Part shown: positions 1 through 7,884 of the stretch, piece after piece
Position numbering within the stretch: the first letter of the stretch is position 1
Layout of the letters: the number at the start of each line of letters is the position of its first letter
Assembly (NCBI RefSeq): GCF_004341515.1
Contig: NZ_SLZF01000009.1
Coordinates: 62,001-126,000 of the forward strand
Direction of reading: 5' to 3'
DNA from: Allobosea sp. BK604
Lineage (GTDB): Bacteria; Pseudomonadota; Alphaproteobacteria; Rhizobiales; Beijerinckiaceae
DNA: 64,000 nucleotides
The notes under the pieces: generated by a model
What the model saw: only the letters and a program-made list of their open reading frames with translations
Told to the model about the DNA's origin: nothing
The model's database searches: none
Made by a program: the position numbers and the translations under genes

Positions 1-165
1 GATATCTCGACGATCGAATGGACGGTACGAGCGGTCGCGCCCAGCGATGAGCGCGATATGACTGAGCTCGATGGCCAACCGGTAGCGACCCGCGCTCGGG
101 ACGAGGCAGCGGGATCCAAATCCAGGTCGGCCCGCGGCCTGGATCGATCAAGTCCCCGAGCGGCC

Positions 166-855
166 CTATTCGCCTGTTTTGCCCGCCGCCTGGGCTGCCA
201 GCACGCTCTCAGCGAGCCGGTCGAGCGCCGGATCGGGAATGCCGTGGGCGTGCAGCCCGTCGCGGGTCTGGAAGAGATAATCCGCCGAGCTGCCGAGAGC
301 CCCGGTCGCCGTCGCCAACCGTCGGATCATGTCGGCAGGGGCCAATCCGCCGGCATAGTTGAGGCCGGCCGGGTCGATGGTGAAGGCGATGGCGCTGCCG
401 AAGCGCGCGCCGCTCTCGTCGAACAGGTCGAGCCAGCGCGGGATATAGGCGCCTGACAGCATCTCGCGCTTCCACAGGATGGAGAGCTCGGATTCGAGCT
501 TCTCCTCGCAGAGGCGGAGGGCGACGCCGGTGCACTCGCCGCCCGCGTCGAGGCCGAGCACGAGGCCGGGATTGGCGAGCGAGCCGCGCCCGATCATGGT
601 CGAGAGGCAGAAGGCGCGGTGCCAGCCGATGATGCGGGCCGTCCGGCTTTCCACCGCAGCGATGGTCGGGTTCCAGATCAGCGAGCCATAGGCGAAGAGC
701 CAGGCATCGCCCTCCGGCCGGGCGGCAAGCGTCGCCTGAAGCGAGGCCGAACGCTCGGCCTCGGTCAGGACACGCATCGTTGGGGCTTCGCGGGCGACGA
801 GGGCGTCGATGCCGCCGCTCTCGATCATCTCGCGGGTGAGGATGTGCTTGTCCAT
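166..855 (-). CDS. ChaC-like gamma-glutamylcyclotransferase
   Basis: Probable glutathione-specific gamma-glutamylcyclotransferase, which cleaves glutathione to 5-oxoproline and Cys-Gly in the cytoplasm. The sequence has the family's substrate-loop motif FAYGSLIWNP near residue 55, followed by a WHRAFCL stretch and a PGLVLGLDAGGECTGVA stretch that match the ChaC core. At 229 residues it has the usual bacterial ChaC length. The start is the ATG at 855 (MDKHILTRE). The reading frame stays open upstream to 1071, but that extension is low complexity and unlike the family. An ATG at 873 is the only close alternative. No upstream ribosome binding site is strong. It stands alone, followed by unassigned sequence on both sides. 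Family assignment is firm; specificity for glutathione is inferred from the family. Confidence 0.85.
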   Translation of the reverse strand: MDKHILTREMIESGGIDALVAREAPTMRVLTEAERSASLQATLAARPEGDAWLFAYGSLIWNPTIAAVESRTARIIGWHRAFCLSTMIGRGSLANPGLVLGLDAGGECTGVALRLCEEKLESELSILWKREMLSGAYIPRWLDLFDESGARFGSAIAFTIDPAGLNYAGGLAPADMIRRLATATGALGSSADYLFQTRDGLHAHGIPDPALDRLAESVLAAQAAGKTGE

Positions 856-1426
856 GGTCTGTCTCTGTATCATCACATGATGAGGCTTCGCCTTTCCCGC
901 CTCAGTGAGGCTGGACGAGGCTGAGCTCAGCCGGTTCGGCAGAGGCTGGCGCAGGCAAATCTGCGGCCAGGGGCGCGAACATGTCGGTGACGCCCACGCC
1001 AAGCTGCATCCACCGGCATTTATCGCCTCACCATGCCGAGATGGCGCTACCCCGCCGCCTGGATAGCGCAACCTGGACTTCGGGAGTGCTCACGCCCTCC
1101 CTCGACATGATCGATCGCAGGCGGGCACTGACCGTAGAGTTCGCGAGGCTGCGGCGGGCGCAAAGCGGGAGGACGATCATGAGCTGGGATATCGGATCGA
1201 GCCATCTCGCGACCGGCGCGGCGCTTGCCGAGCTCAAGACGATCCCTGCAGAAGGCGCGCGTCGATGCGCTGCCACGTGTATAAAGTCGATTGAGATGCC
1301 CCCGGCCTGCGTTTCATGCGGCCGTTGCCGGGTCGATGACGGCAAGCGCGCGGCGCGCCAGCATGAACCCGCCGCAGCCGGCGAGCCCATGCCTGACGGA
1401 CAAGATTTCAGGACAGGAGCATGTCA
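856..1426. other. intergenic, no gene recognised
   Basis: Several overlapping open frames exist on both strands, but none has recognisable family features, a convincing ribosome binding site or typical codon bias. The right end carries the ribosome binding site AGGACAGGAGC of the cupin gene. Confidence 0.4.
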
Positions 1427-1888
1427 ATGAGAACGACGCTGAGCGCTGCGGCAACAGCCTTGTTGCTGATCGTCGCAAGTGCGAATGCCCAGGACAAGGC
1501 GCGAGAACCCGGAGATCAGGGAAGGAGCGTGACCTTTGCCGGGGCAAAGAACGCCAAGGTCACGCAAGTCTACCAGCGCGCCTTGCCGGGCATCCCCGGA
1601 AAGAGCCTCAAGGGCGTTCTGGTCGAATATGGCCCCGGCGGCTATTCGCCCTCACATACCCACGCGAAATCCGCGGTCATCTACGCGACCGTCATCGAAG
1701 GCTCCGTGCGCAGCCAGGTCGGCGACGGGCCCGTCGTCACCTACAGGACCGGACAGAACTGGACGGAACTGCCGGGGGACCATCATCGCGTCAGCGCCAA
1801 TGCGAGCCGGGTCCGTCCCGCAAAAATCCTCGCGGTCTTCGTCGTCGACGATGCCGATCCCGAACTCACCATCCCCGACAAGAACTGA
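1427..1888 (+). CDS. secreted cupin-domain protein
   Basis: Small single-domain cupin exported by the Sec pathway. Residues 1-22 form a signal peptide (MRTTLSAAATALLLIVASANA, cleavage after ANA). The mature part has a cupin motif 1 of the form GPGGYSPSHTHAKSAVIYATVIEG, with the paired His residues that usually bind a metal, and a motif 2 region around GQNWTELPGDHHRVSANAS. Metal binding and any enzymatic role are inferred from the fold only. The AGGAG sits only one base from an ATG at 1421 but seven from the ATG at 1427, so the later start is preferred; it also gives a normal signal peptide beginning MR. The gene is monocistronic. Function unknown beyond a periplasmic cupin. Confidence 0.8.
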   Translation: MRTTLSAAATALLLIVASANAQDKAREPGDQGRSVTFAGAKNAKVTQVYQRALPGIPGKSLKGVLVEYGPGGYSPSHTHAKSAVIYATVIEGSVRSQVGDGPVVTYRTGQNWTELPGDHHRVSANASRVRPAKILAVFVVDDADPELTIPDKN

Positions 1889-2006
1889 TCGGTCCGGGAC
1901 AGCGCATGGCGGCGTGGCGCCGTTGTCGCCCGTCGAACTCAGCCGCTCAGTCGGAGCGCAGGCCCGAAGCGGACGCCCTGGCGAAGCGAGCGAAGGTCCC
2001 GTCCGA

Positions 2007-2213
2007 TTATCGGCGGGCGCCCTTCAGGACGCTCGCCAGCAGCACGCCCAAGAGGCCAAGCAACAGCAGAAGGCCAAGCCGGTAGCTGGCGTCGTGAGTG
2101 ACATGGGCGATGAGCCAGCACGCGCCCACGACGCCCAGGATCGAAACGGCCAATTTCTCATCGTCGACGAACAGACCCATGATCTCTGCAAGAATGCTGC
2201 GGAGCAGGTTCAT
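2007..2213 (-). CDS. small two-helix membrane protein
   Basis: A 68-residue protein that starts at the ATG overlapping the stop codon of the upstream COG4280 gene (ATGA), so the two are probably translationally coupled. It has an N-terminal amphipathic stretch followed by two hydrophobic segments, about residues 18-35 and 43-63, joined by a short loop containing HVTHDASYR. A longer frame reaches 2315 but would overlap the upstream gene extensively. The family is not recognised. Position and coupling suggest an accessory subunit of the membrane protein encoded just before it. Confidence 0.65.
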   Translation of the reverse strand: MNLLRSILAEIMGLFVDDEKLAVSILGVVGACWLIAHVTHDASYRLGLLLLLGLLGVLLASVLKGARR

Positions 2214-2956
2214 CGCGTAGCTCCTTGCGGCCGGCGAGCGATCGGAACGAGGGCCAGGCCAGCGGCGAGAAATGTTCCCGCCAGTGCCAAAAGCGCGAGG
2301 TCGTGGCCGGGCCACGCCACACCCAGCCCCTCTCCGGTCCAGTAGACACCGAAGGCGGAGAGCATGACGCCGACGCCGAATTTCAGCGAGTTCTCAGGGA
2401 CCCGGGAGAGCGGCTTGTGGATCGCGATTCCGGCCACGAGGACGATCGCGCAGGCGGCGAGCGCTCCCAGCGCAGCGGGCCAGAGCAGCCCGCGCCCGGC
2501 GCCGACCGCGACCACGACGAAGACGATCTCGATGCCCTCGAGCACGATCGCCTTGAATGCGGCAAGACCTGCGATCCAGTTTCGGCGCGTCGCTTCACGG
2601 CTGGCCGCCTCGCCCAGGCTCGCCGTCTCCCTGGCATAGGCGAGTTCTTCGTCGTGGAGGGCGATAATGCCGGCCGAGCGAAGGATCGCTTTCCGGAGCC
2701 AGCGCATCCCGAACAGCAACAGCAAGATGCCGATCACGAGCTGGATGATTTCGAGCGGAAGGCGCTCAACGACCGGACCAAGGGCCAGCACCAGCAGGCC
2801 AAGCAGCCCGAGCCCTGCGGCAGTGCCCGTCAGGGCCGGGCGCCAGCCTCCGACCGTGCCGACGGCCAATACGATCGTGAAGGCTTCGACCACCTCGACC
2901 AGGGAGGCGAGAAAACTCGCGGTTATGGCCGGCCCGGCAGTTGTCCAAGACATCAT
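2210..2956 (-). CDS. COG4280-type integral membrane protein
   Basis: A 248-residue polytopic membrane protein with about seven hydrophobic segments. Two similar acidic transmembrane motifs are visible: SLVEVVEAFTIVLAVG near the N terminus and VLEGIEIVFVVVAVG in the middle. Paired motifs of this kind suggest an internal repeat and a cation path, as in other two-repeat transporters, but the substrate is unknown. The ATG at 2956 has AGGAAG seven bases upstream. The gene is divergent from a ChrB-domain gene at 3067 and is followed, with a 4-base overlap, by a small membrane protein. The neighbour hints at metal or oxyanion stress, which is inference. Family call is by motif resemblance. Confidence 0.7.
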   Translation of the reverse strand: MMSWTTAGPAITASFLASLVEVVEAFTIVLAVGTVGGWRPALTGTAAGLGLLGLLVLALGPVVERLPLEIIQLVIGILLLLFGMRWLRKAILRSAGIIALHDEELAYARETASLGEAASREATRRNWIAGLAAFKAIVLEGIEIVFVVVAVGAGRGLLWPAALGALAACAIVLVAGIAIHKPLSRVPENSLKFGVGVMLSAFGVYWTGEGLGVAWPGHDLALLALAGTFLAAGLALVPIARRPQGATR

Positions 2957-3066
2957 GGCTTGGCTTCCTCATAGCGAGTGTGCAAATTCTGACGTGACGG
3001 TGGTATGCACTTCTGCCTACCCATCTAACGAATTAAATGTAACGACCGTAACAATCAAGGGGTGCC

Positions 3067-3621
3067 ATGGCTGCGTTGGAGTGGTTGCTGCTGACCTACA
3101 AGGTCCCGGCCGAGCCGGCCCGCAAGCGGGTCTCGATCTGGCGCAAGCTCAAGGGGATGGGTGCGATCTACCTGCAGGGCGGCGTCTGCGTGCTGCCGAA
3201 GACCGATGACCATCTGCGGCGCCTGAAGATGCTCGAAAACGAAATCGCAGAGGCCGAGGGAGAGGCCGTCCTGCTGGCGACCGTCGGGCTCGACCAGAAG
3301 CAGCAAGAGAAGATCATCGCGCGCTTCAACGCCGATCGCGACGACGAATACAAGGAATTCATCGAGAAATGCATCGCGTTCGAAGCGGAGATCGAGGAAG
3401 AAACCCGCGTCAAGCATTTCACCTTTGCGGAGCTCGAAGAAAACGAGCAGGAACTGCAAAAATTCAGGACCTGGATCGCCAGGATCCAGAAGCTCGATTT
3501 CTATAAGGCCCGACGTGCAGACGAAGCCGTCGACCGCCTCGCCCGCTCAGAGTCGATTCTGGACGCCTACGCGCATTGTGTTTTTGCGGCTCAGGATGAA
3601 AACAAGCCGACCGGGTCCTGA
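3067..3621 (+). CDS. ChrB N-terminal-domain protein
   Basis: A 184-residue protein that begins with the pattern seen in the N-terminal domain of chromate-resistance regulator ChrB: WLLLTYKVPAEPARKRVSIWRKL followed by GAIYLQGGVCVLP. Full ChrB proteins are over 300 residues and carry a second, chromate-sensing domain; here only the N-terminal part and a charged, mostly helical C-terminal half (residues 60-170) are present. It could bind DNA and regulate the divergent COG4280 gene. There is no ChrA chromate exporter in the window. The ATG at 3067 follows CAAGGGG. A perfect hairpin follows the stop codon. The domain assignment is good; the regulatory role is inferred. Confidence 0.8.
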   Translation: MAALEWLLLTYKVPAEPARKRVSIWRKLKGMGAIYLQGGVCVLPKTDDHLRRLKMLENEIAEAEGEAVLLATVGLDQKQQEKIIARFNADRDDEYKEFIEKCIAFEAEIEEETRVKHFTFAELEENEQELQKFRTWIARIQKLDFYKARRADEAVDRLARSESILDAYAHCVFAAQDENKPTGS

Positions 3622-3640
3622 GGCTGCCCCTCGGCAGCCT
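3621..3640 (+). terminator. hairpin after the ChrB-domain gene
   Basis: A perfect 8-bp inverted repeat AGGCTGCC-CCTC-GGCAGCCT begins at the last base of the stop codon. No clear T run follows, so it is a probable rather than certain intrinsic terminator. Confidence 0.55.
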
Positions 3641-3835
3641 TGGGCGCTGAGCGTGGAGTGCGCCGAAGCCGATGAATATGAATAGGCGGCGTCGAGTCCA
3701 TCGACGACGCACCGGCGCGGCGTGCCGAACAGACTTCCGCAAAGGGCCGATGACCTTCGCCAGGGCAACGATCCGCCAATGTCCTCCCCGCTCGGCCGCT
3801 AGCTCAACAAGGCCGGCCCTGGATCTGGAGGCGGA

Positions 3836-4909
3836 TCATGTCGGCTGCTGCTGCAACCATTCCTGCAGCAGCACGTAGCTGACGGCCAGAAGGACGGGCC
3901 CGACGAAGATCCCCAGAAGCCCGTCGACGATCATGCCGCCGATGACACCGATCAGGATGACCGGCATCGGGACTTCCAGGCCCCGGCCGAGCATCAAGGG
4001 TCTCAGGACATTGTCGCTTAGCCCCGCGATGATGTTCCAGATCAGGAAGATGACAGCCGGCTGCGTTGCTTCGGTCATGAAGACATAAACGACGACCGGC
4101 AGCGTCAGTAACATCAACGGCACCTGCATGATGCCCAGTAGAAGCGCGACAAGCGTCAAGGGCCCGGCGGCCTGAAGCCCGATGGCGAAATAGCCGAGGC
4201 CCAGCAGCAGCGACTGGATCAGCGCGACGCCGATCACGCCAAGCCCCACTCCCCGGATCGTGGCCGCGGTCAAGCCGACCAGATGCACCGCGCGCGAGTT
4301 GCTTCCCGTAATGCGCTCCAGCACCTGCCGGGTGAAGCTGATGCCCTCATCGCCATAGGCGACGAGGGCCGCGGCGATCGCGAACGAAACCACGAAGGAG
4401 AGCTCGCCAATGGCGAGGCCACCGGCGAACGAAGCCAGCCATGCCGCGGGGCCGCTGAGGAGATGACCGTATTGTTTGAGTGCCGCCGGCAGGTTGGAGG
4501 CGACGAGAGCCCAGATCTCCGTCAGCTTCTTGCCCACCAAAGGGGTGCCGTCGAGCCATTGTGGTGGCGGTGGCAATGCCAGGTCCTGGGCCTGCAATCC
4601 CGGAAGCAATGAATAGAGCGAGGTCGCGAGCGACGTCACAACGATCACCATCGGCCCCAGCATCACGGCGATGCCGATCAGCCCGAGCAGCAGCGCCGAG
4701 CCACGATTCCCCAACCATGCCGCCAGGCGCCGGTGGAGCGGATGCAGCATCACCGCCAGGATCGCCGACCAGATCAACAGGAAAGCAAAGGGCAGGACGA
4801 TGCGGATGCAGGCATAGGCCAGCAACGCCACCAGACCGATCCGGATCGCGATGTCGATCATGGTCGAAGACGTGACCGGGGTGCCGAGATCTTTCGTTCT
4901 TCTGTCCAT
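3836..4909 (-). CDS. AI-2E family transporter (YdgH/PerM-like exporter family)
   Basis: A 357-residue inner membrane protein with the layout of the AI-2E/PerM family: two early transmembrane segments (about 18-55), a further hydrophobic pair, a soluble middle section (about 105-160) and a C-terminal block of hydrophobic segments. That block ends in the conserved DNVLRPLMLGRG ... PVILIGVIGGM ... GLLGIFVGPVLLAV stretch typical of the family. Members export diverse small molecules or act in ion/pH homeostasis; autoinducer-2 transport is known for only a few, so the substrate cannot be stated. The ATG at 4909 is preceded by a G-rich ribosome binding site. It is monocistronic, converging with the ChrB-domain gene. 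Confidence 0.88.
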   Translation of the reverse strand: MDRRTKDLGTPVTSSTMIDIAIRIGLVALLAYACIRIVLPFAFLLIWSAILAVMLHPLHRRLAAWLGNRGSALLLGLIGIAVMLGPMVIVVTSLATSLYSLLPGLQAQDLALPPPPQWLDGTPLVGKKLTEIWALVASNLPAALKQYGHLLSGPAAWLASFAGGLAIGELSFVVSFAIAAALVAYGDEGISFTRQVLERITGSNSRAVHLVGLTAATIRGVGLGVIGVALIQSLLLGLGYFAIGLQAAGPLTLVALLLGIMQVPLMLLTLPVVVYVFMTEATQPAVIFLIWNIIAGLSDNVLRPLMLGRGLEVPMPVILIGVIGGMIVDGLLGIFVGPVLLAVSYVLLQEWLQQQPT

Positions 4910-4960
4910 TGAACCATCCCCCCTGGCTCAATTCACGCGCGGGCCTCATGGCCAGGCACC

Positions 4961-5101
4961 TTATCTCAGCTTCGGGCTGACCTTGCGGATCGCCCAGGCG
5001 ATCTCTCCCTCTTCGGCGAGGGCGATATCCTCACGGAGAGCCGCGCGATCGAATACGGTCGCCCGCGCTCGCCCGCATCGATCTAAGAACGCTTTTCTCA
5101 T
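4961..5101 (-). CDS. possible 46-residue small protein
   Basis: A short frame from the ATG at 5101 to a TAA at 4961. The predicted peptide is charged and helix-prone at its C-terminal half (LREDIALAEEGEIAWAIRK, then a basic end SPKLR), which looks more protein-like than most chance frames in this GC-rich sequence. There is no good ribosome binding site and no recognised family. It may be a real small gene or the tail of a decayed one. It sits 51 bases upstream of the AI-2E gene on the same strand. Confidence 0.25.
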   Translation of the reverse strand: MRKAFLDRCGRARATVFDRAALREDIALAEEGEIAWAIRKVSPKLR

Positions 5102-5629
5102 CAGCGGTACCGCAGCGGATCATACCACTGCTACCGGTGCCTGTACCGGGTCGACACGTGCGTCCCACTGACCGAACTTTTGCAGGCCCTCGGGCGGAAC
5201 CTCGAACGGACATGCGCCGATAGCGCGCCGACACGGAGCTGCGACCGAAGGTCAATCGGGAGCCGGGCGGGCTGCCGTCCAACGCCCGGCGAAATTGTCC
5301 CCGACATGGCCAGCCCCGGCCAGGCGGTATTGGGAAGCAGGGAATAAATCTCCGAATAGCTTAGCCTGTCAAAAATACTATTTAACGGCACCACCGACAA
5401 CTTCAGGCACGAATGACAACGGCAATATTCAACCAGAATTCTTGCAACCTCAGCCAGACACCTCAAGATAAATAAGAATTCGTTTCACGGCCCCTACGGA
5501 AAGTTGTCAAAATATCACGTCCAGGCACTTTCGACGACGATCAGGCCGAAGCAAGACATTATCGTGCTTCACAGTCTTAGTTGCGCATGCGAACATGCGA
5601 TTGATGAACCGCCTATAAGGGAGACTTGT
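5102..5629. other. long leader/intergenic region before the porin
   Basis: About 530 bases without a supported gene. The right half (5,330-5,600) is clearly more AT-rich than the surroundings, as expected for a promoter and untranslated leader of a strongly expressed outer membrane protein. The frame open from 5504 is upstream of the true porin start. Confidence 0.4.
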
Positions 5630-6358
5630 ATGCGCCTAAATCTCGTATCCACGGCCGTCCTGGCGACCTTCCTGGCGACGTCGAGCTACGCGGCCGATCT
5701 GCCGTCCCGTAAGGCCGAGCCTCCCATGGTCTACGCTCCTGCGTTCACCTGGACCGGCTTCTATGTCGGTCTCAACGCCGGCGTGGGCTGGTCGGATTCG
5801 CGTAACGTCGTCATCACCGGACCGACGCCGGGCTCCTCCGGCATCCTGTCCGGCGGCGGCGGCGACGGCGTCTTCGTCGGCGGCGGCCAGATCGGCTATA
5901 ACTTCCAGGTCGGCTCGATCGTCTACGGTGTCGAGACCGACATCCAGTATGTCGATGTCGGCGGCGACGTCTCGTGGGGTGCCTATAGCTGGTGGGCCCG
6001 CGGCGGAAATGACGGCGGCTATCTCGGCACCGTCCGCGCCCGTATCGGTTACGCCATCGACCGGACCCTGATCTATATCACCGGCGGTCTGGCCTATGGT
6101 GGCCTGAACAGCAATCCGCTGACCGGCAACAACACCAGCAATATCGGCTGGACCATCGGCGGCGGCGTCGAATACGCCTTCACCAACAACTGGACGATGA
6201 AGATCGAAGGTCTCTACATCGAGAACGGCGAGGGACGTAAGAGCCGCGCCTTCGTCAACGGGCCGGGCGGCGTGCTTCCCGCCGGTCTCTATACCGCGAC
6301 CACCGACGGCAACGGCGCCGGCGGCATCCTGCGCGTCGGCGTGAACTACAAGTTCTGA
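5630..6358 (+). CDS. Omp25/31-type outer membrane beta-barrel porin family protein
   Basis: A 242-residue outer membrane protein of the Hyphomicrobiales Omp25/Omp31/RopB group. Residues 1-21 are a Sec signal peptide ending SSYA, and the mature protein begins ADLPSRK, the hallmark start of this group. The next conserved element is FTWTGFYVGLNAGVGWS. Alternating beta strands with Gly-rich turns follow, and the protein ends in VGVNYKF with the terminal Phe recognised by the BAM machinery. The ATG at 5630 has AAGGGAGA seven bases upstream; the upstream in-frame extension from 5504 is not protein-like. A strong intrinsic terminator follows. It is a structural envelope protein, perhaps with a weak pore function. 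Confidence 0.93.
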   Translation: MRLNLVSTAVLATFLATSSYAADLPSRKAEPPMVYAPAFTWTGFYVGLNAGVGWSDSRNVVITGPTPGSSGILSGGGGDGVFVGGGQIGYNFQVGSIVYGVETDIQYVDVGGDVSWGAYSWWARGGNDGGYLGTVRARIGYAIDRTLIYITGGLAYGGLNSNPLTGNNTSNIGWTIGGGVEYAFTNNWTMKIEGLYIENGEGRKSRAFVNGPGGVLPAGLYTATTDGNGAGGILRVGVNYKF

Positions 6359-6381
6359 CGCACAGCCTTTCGGACTTCTGG

Positions 6382-6410
6382 AACAGCCCGGCGCCCTGCG
6401 CCGGGCTGTT
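6382..6410 (+). terminator. intrinsic terminator of the porin gene
   Basis: A perfect 13-bp GC-rich stem (AACAGCCCGGCGC / GCGCCGGGCTGTT) with a 3-base loop, ending in TTT, starts 23 bases after the porin stop codon. Confidence 0.85.
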
Positions 6411-6446
6411 TGCATGTCCGGCCTTCAGCGCGGCCGTTGCCGCGAT

Positions 6447-6466
6447 CTGGATCATCGGACCGGATA
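6447..6466 (+). repeat. short match to the repeat at 48,978
   Basis: The 20-mer ctggatcatcggaccggata occurs here and at 48,978-48,997. Only this core is shared, so this is at most a fragment of the dispersed element. Confidence 0.5.
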
Positions 6467-6643
6467 TCGGCGAGCCTGAGCAGGCCCCAAAGGTGGTAGA
6501 GATCATCGCCGAGCAAGGACGGGCGCCAGGCGCTGCACATCCCATCGCAAAGCGCAACCTTCCCTAAATGGCGATGGATTGCTCGCAGCAATCCCCTTAC
6601 GTTAGCCTGCGGGTGTGGCGCCCGAAACATTGCAGGTGAAGCC

Positions 6644-7324
6644 ATGAATACGCTGCTCGCGCTCCCTGTTGCCGCTCTGATCGGCTTTGGCAGTCTCGTC
6701 TTCAGCGCCAGTGATGCAGAAGCCCAGGGCCGTGGTTTCGGCGCGGGCGGGGGTTACCGCGGCGCTGCCGTGGGCGGTGGCTACCGGGGTGGGTACCGAG
6801 GCGCTGCCGTCGGCTACAGAGGTGGATATCGTGCCGCCTACCGCGCCGGGTACCGTGGAGCCTACCGTGGGGCAGCCTATCGCGGCGCCTATTACGGCAA
6901 CCGCTATTATGGCGGCCGTGCGCTCGCAGCCGGTGTCGGCCTCGCTGCAGGTGCCGCCTATTACGGCAGCGGCTATGGCTACGGTTCCGGCTACGGCTAC
7001 GGTTCCGGCTATGACTACGCCGCTCCAGCCAGTTACGGCTACTATGGCAATGCCGGCTATAGCGCCGCGCCCTATGCCACCACCGTTTATTCCGGCGGCA
7101 CCTATTGCGATCCGGGAACCGTGAGCGGCTATCCGCAAACCGTTTATTACAACACGCCAGCCTCGACCTATTATGGCGGCAGCGGGTATTATGGCGGTGG
7201 TTACTACGGAGGCGGCTATTACGGGGGCGGCTATTATGGCCGGCCTGTCATTCGTGCAGGCATTCGCCGCGCCGCATACTATAATAATCGACCGGTTGTT
7301 GAGCCCTATGGCAGGCGCTGGTGA
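6644..7324 (+). CDS. secreted Gly/Tyr/Arg-rich repeat protein
   Basis: A 226-residue low-complexity protein. Residues 1-28 are a signal peptide (cleavage near AEA|QGRG). Residues 29-90 consist of YRG/YRGA-type repeats rich in Gly, Arg and Tyr. The middle has three GSGYGYGSGYGY-like units, and residues 180-200 have four YYGGG repeats. A single Cys lies near residue 152 (GTYCDPG). Proteins of this composition are common, poorly characterised envelope proteins in Hyphomicrobiales. No enzymatic domain is seen. The ATG at 6644 follows CAGGTGAAGCC. The function is unknown; an extracellular or periplasmic adhesive/structural role is only a guess. Confidence 0.8.
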   Translation: MNTLLALPVAALIGFGSLVFSASDAEAQGRGFGAGGGYRGAAVGGGYRGGYRGAAVGYRGGYRAAYRAGYRGAYRGAAYRGAYYGNRYYGGRALAAGVGLAAGAAYYGSGYGYGSGYGYGSGYDYAAPASYGYYGNAGYSAAPYATTVYSGGTYCDPGTVSGYPQTVYYNTPASTYYGGSGYYGGGYYGGGYYGGGYYGRPVIRAGIRRAAYYNNRPVVEPYGRRW

Positions 7325-7390
7325 GCGCCGATCCCGGACGGCGAAAAACCCGCTGACCCGTCAAGGCGACCTGGACGCAGCGAGGCCCCC

Positions 7391-7798
7391 CTACCCTTCT
7401 GCACCGGCGGGGCTCTTCGCAGCCTCGCAGGCCGTGGCGGTGACGGCGTCAGGCAATGTATGCGCCTGGAACGCCTCGCCCCAGTCGCGCAGGCTTATCA
7501 GCACCGGCTCGAGCGTTCTCCCGAACGGCGTCAGCTCATACTCGACGCGCGGCGGCACCTCCGGATAGACGATCCGCCAGATGACACCATCCGCTTCCAG
7601 CTCACGCAGTTGCAGCGTGACCATGCGCGGCGTCGCATTCGGCGTCAGCCGGCACAGCGCGTTGAAGCGAACCCGCCCCTCGAGCAGGTGAAACACCAGG
7701 ACCGGCTTCCAGAGCCCGCCGACCACGCTCATCGTCGCCTCGACGGCACATCCGGTCTTGGTCGCGCGGCGGCGCTGGCCGCTGACACTATCATTCAT
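7391..7798 (-). CDS. HxlR-family transcriptional regulator
   Basis: A 135-residue winged-helix regulator. It has the HxlR signature: a Cys in TGCAVEATMSVVGGLWKPVLVFHLLEG, the recognition region RFNALCRLTPNATPRMVTLQLRELEADG, and the wing with RVEYELTPFGRTLEPVL. The N-terminal Cys (about residue 17) sits where redox- or electrophile-sensing Cys residues occur in this family. It is divergent from an oxidoreductase gene at 7885 with an 86-bp gap containing the inverted repeat CGTACA-N9-TGTACG. The usual arrangement is repression of the neighbouring oxidoreductase and relief by quinones or aldehydes; that role is inferred from family and position. Confidence 0.9.
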   Translation of the reverse strand: MNDSVSGQRRRATKTGCAVEATMSVVGGLWKPVLVFHLLEGRVRFNALCRLTPNATPRMVTLQLRELEADGVIWRIVYPEVPPRVEYELTPFGRTLEPVLISLRDWGEAFQAHTLPDAVTATACEAAKSPAGAEG

Positions 7799-7801
7799 GA
7801 G

Positions 7802-7822
7802 CGTACATGTTCCTTTTGTACG
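7802..7822. promoter_or_regulatory. candidate HxlR operator
   Basis: A perfect inverted repeat CGTACA-N9-TGTACG lies four bases upstream of the HxlR start and 62 bases upstream of the divergent oxidoreductase. Size and placement suit a dimeric winged-helix regulator. Confidence 0.5.
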
Positions 7823-7884
7823 TACTTATCCTAGTCACCCCACGACGCTACGTCCATCCCGGCTGACAAACCAGGAGAGACGTC

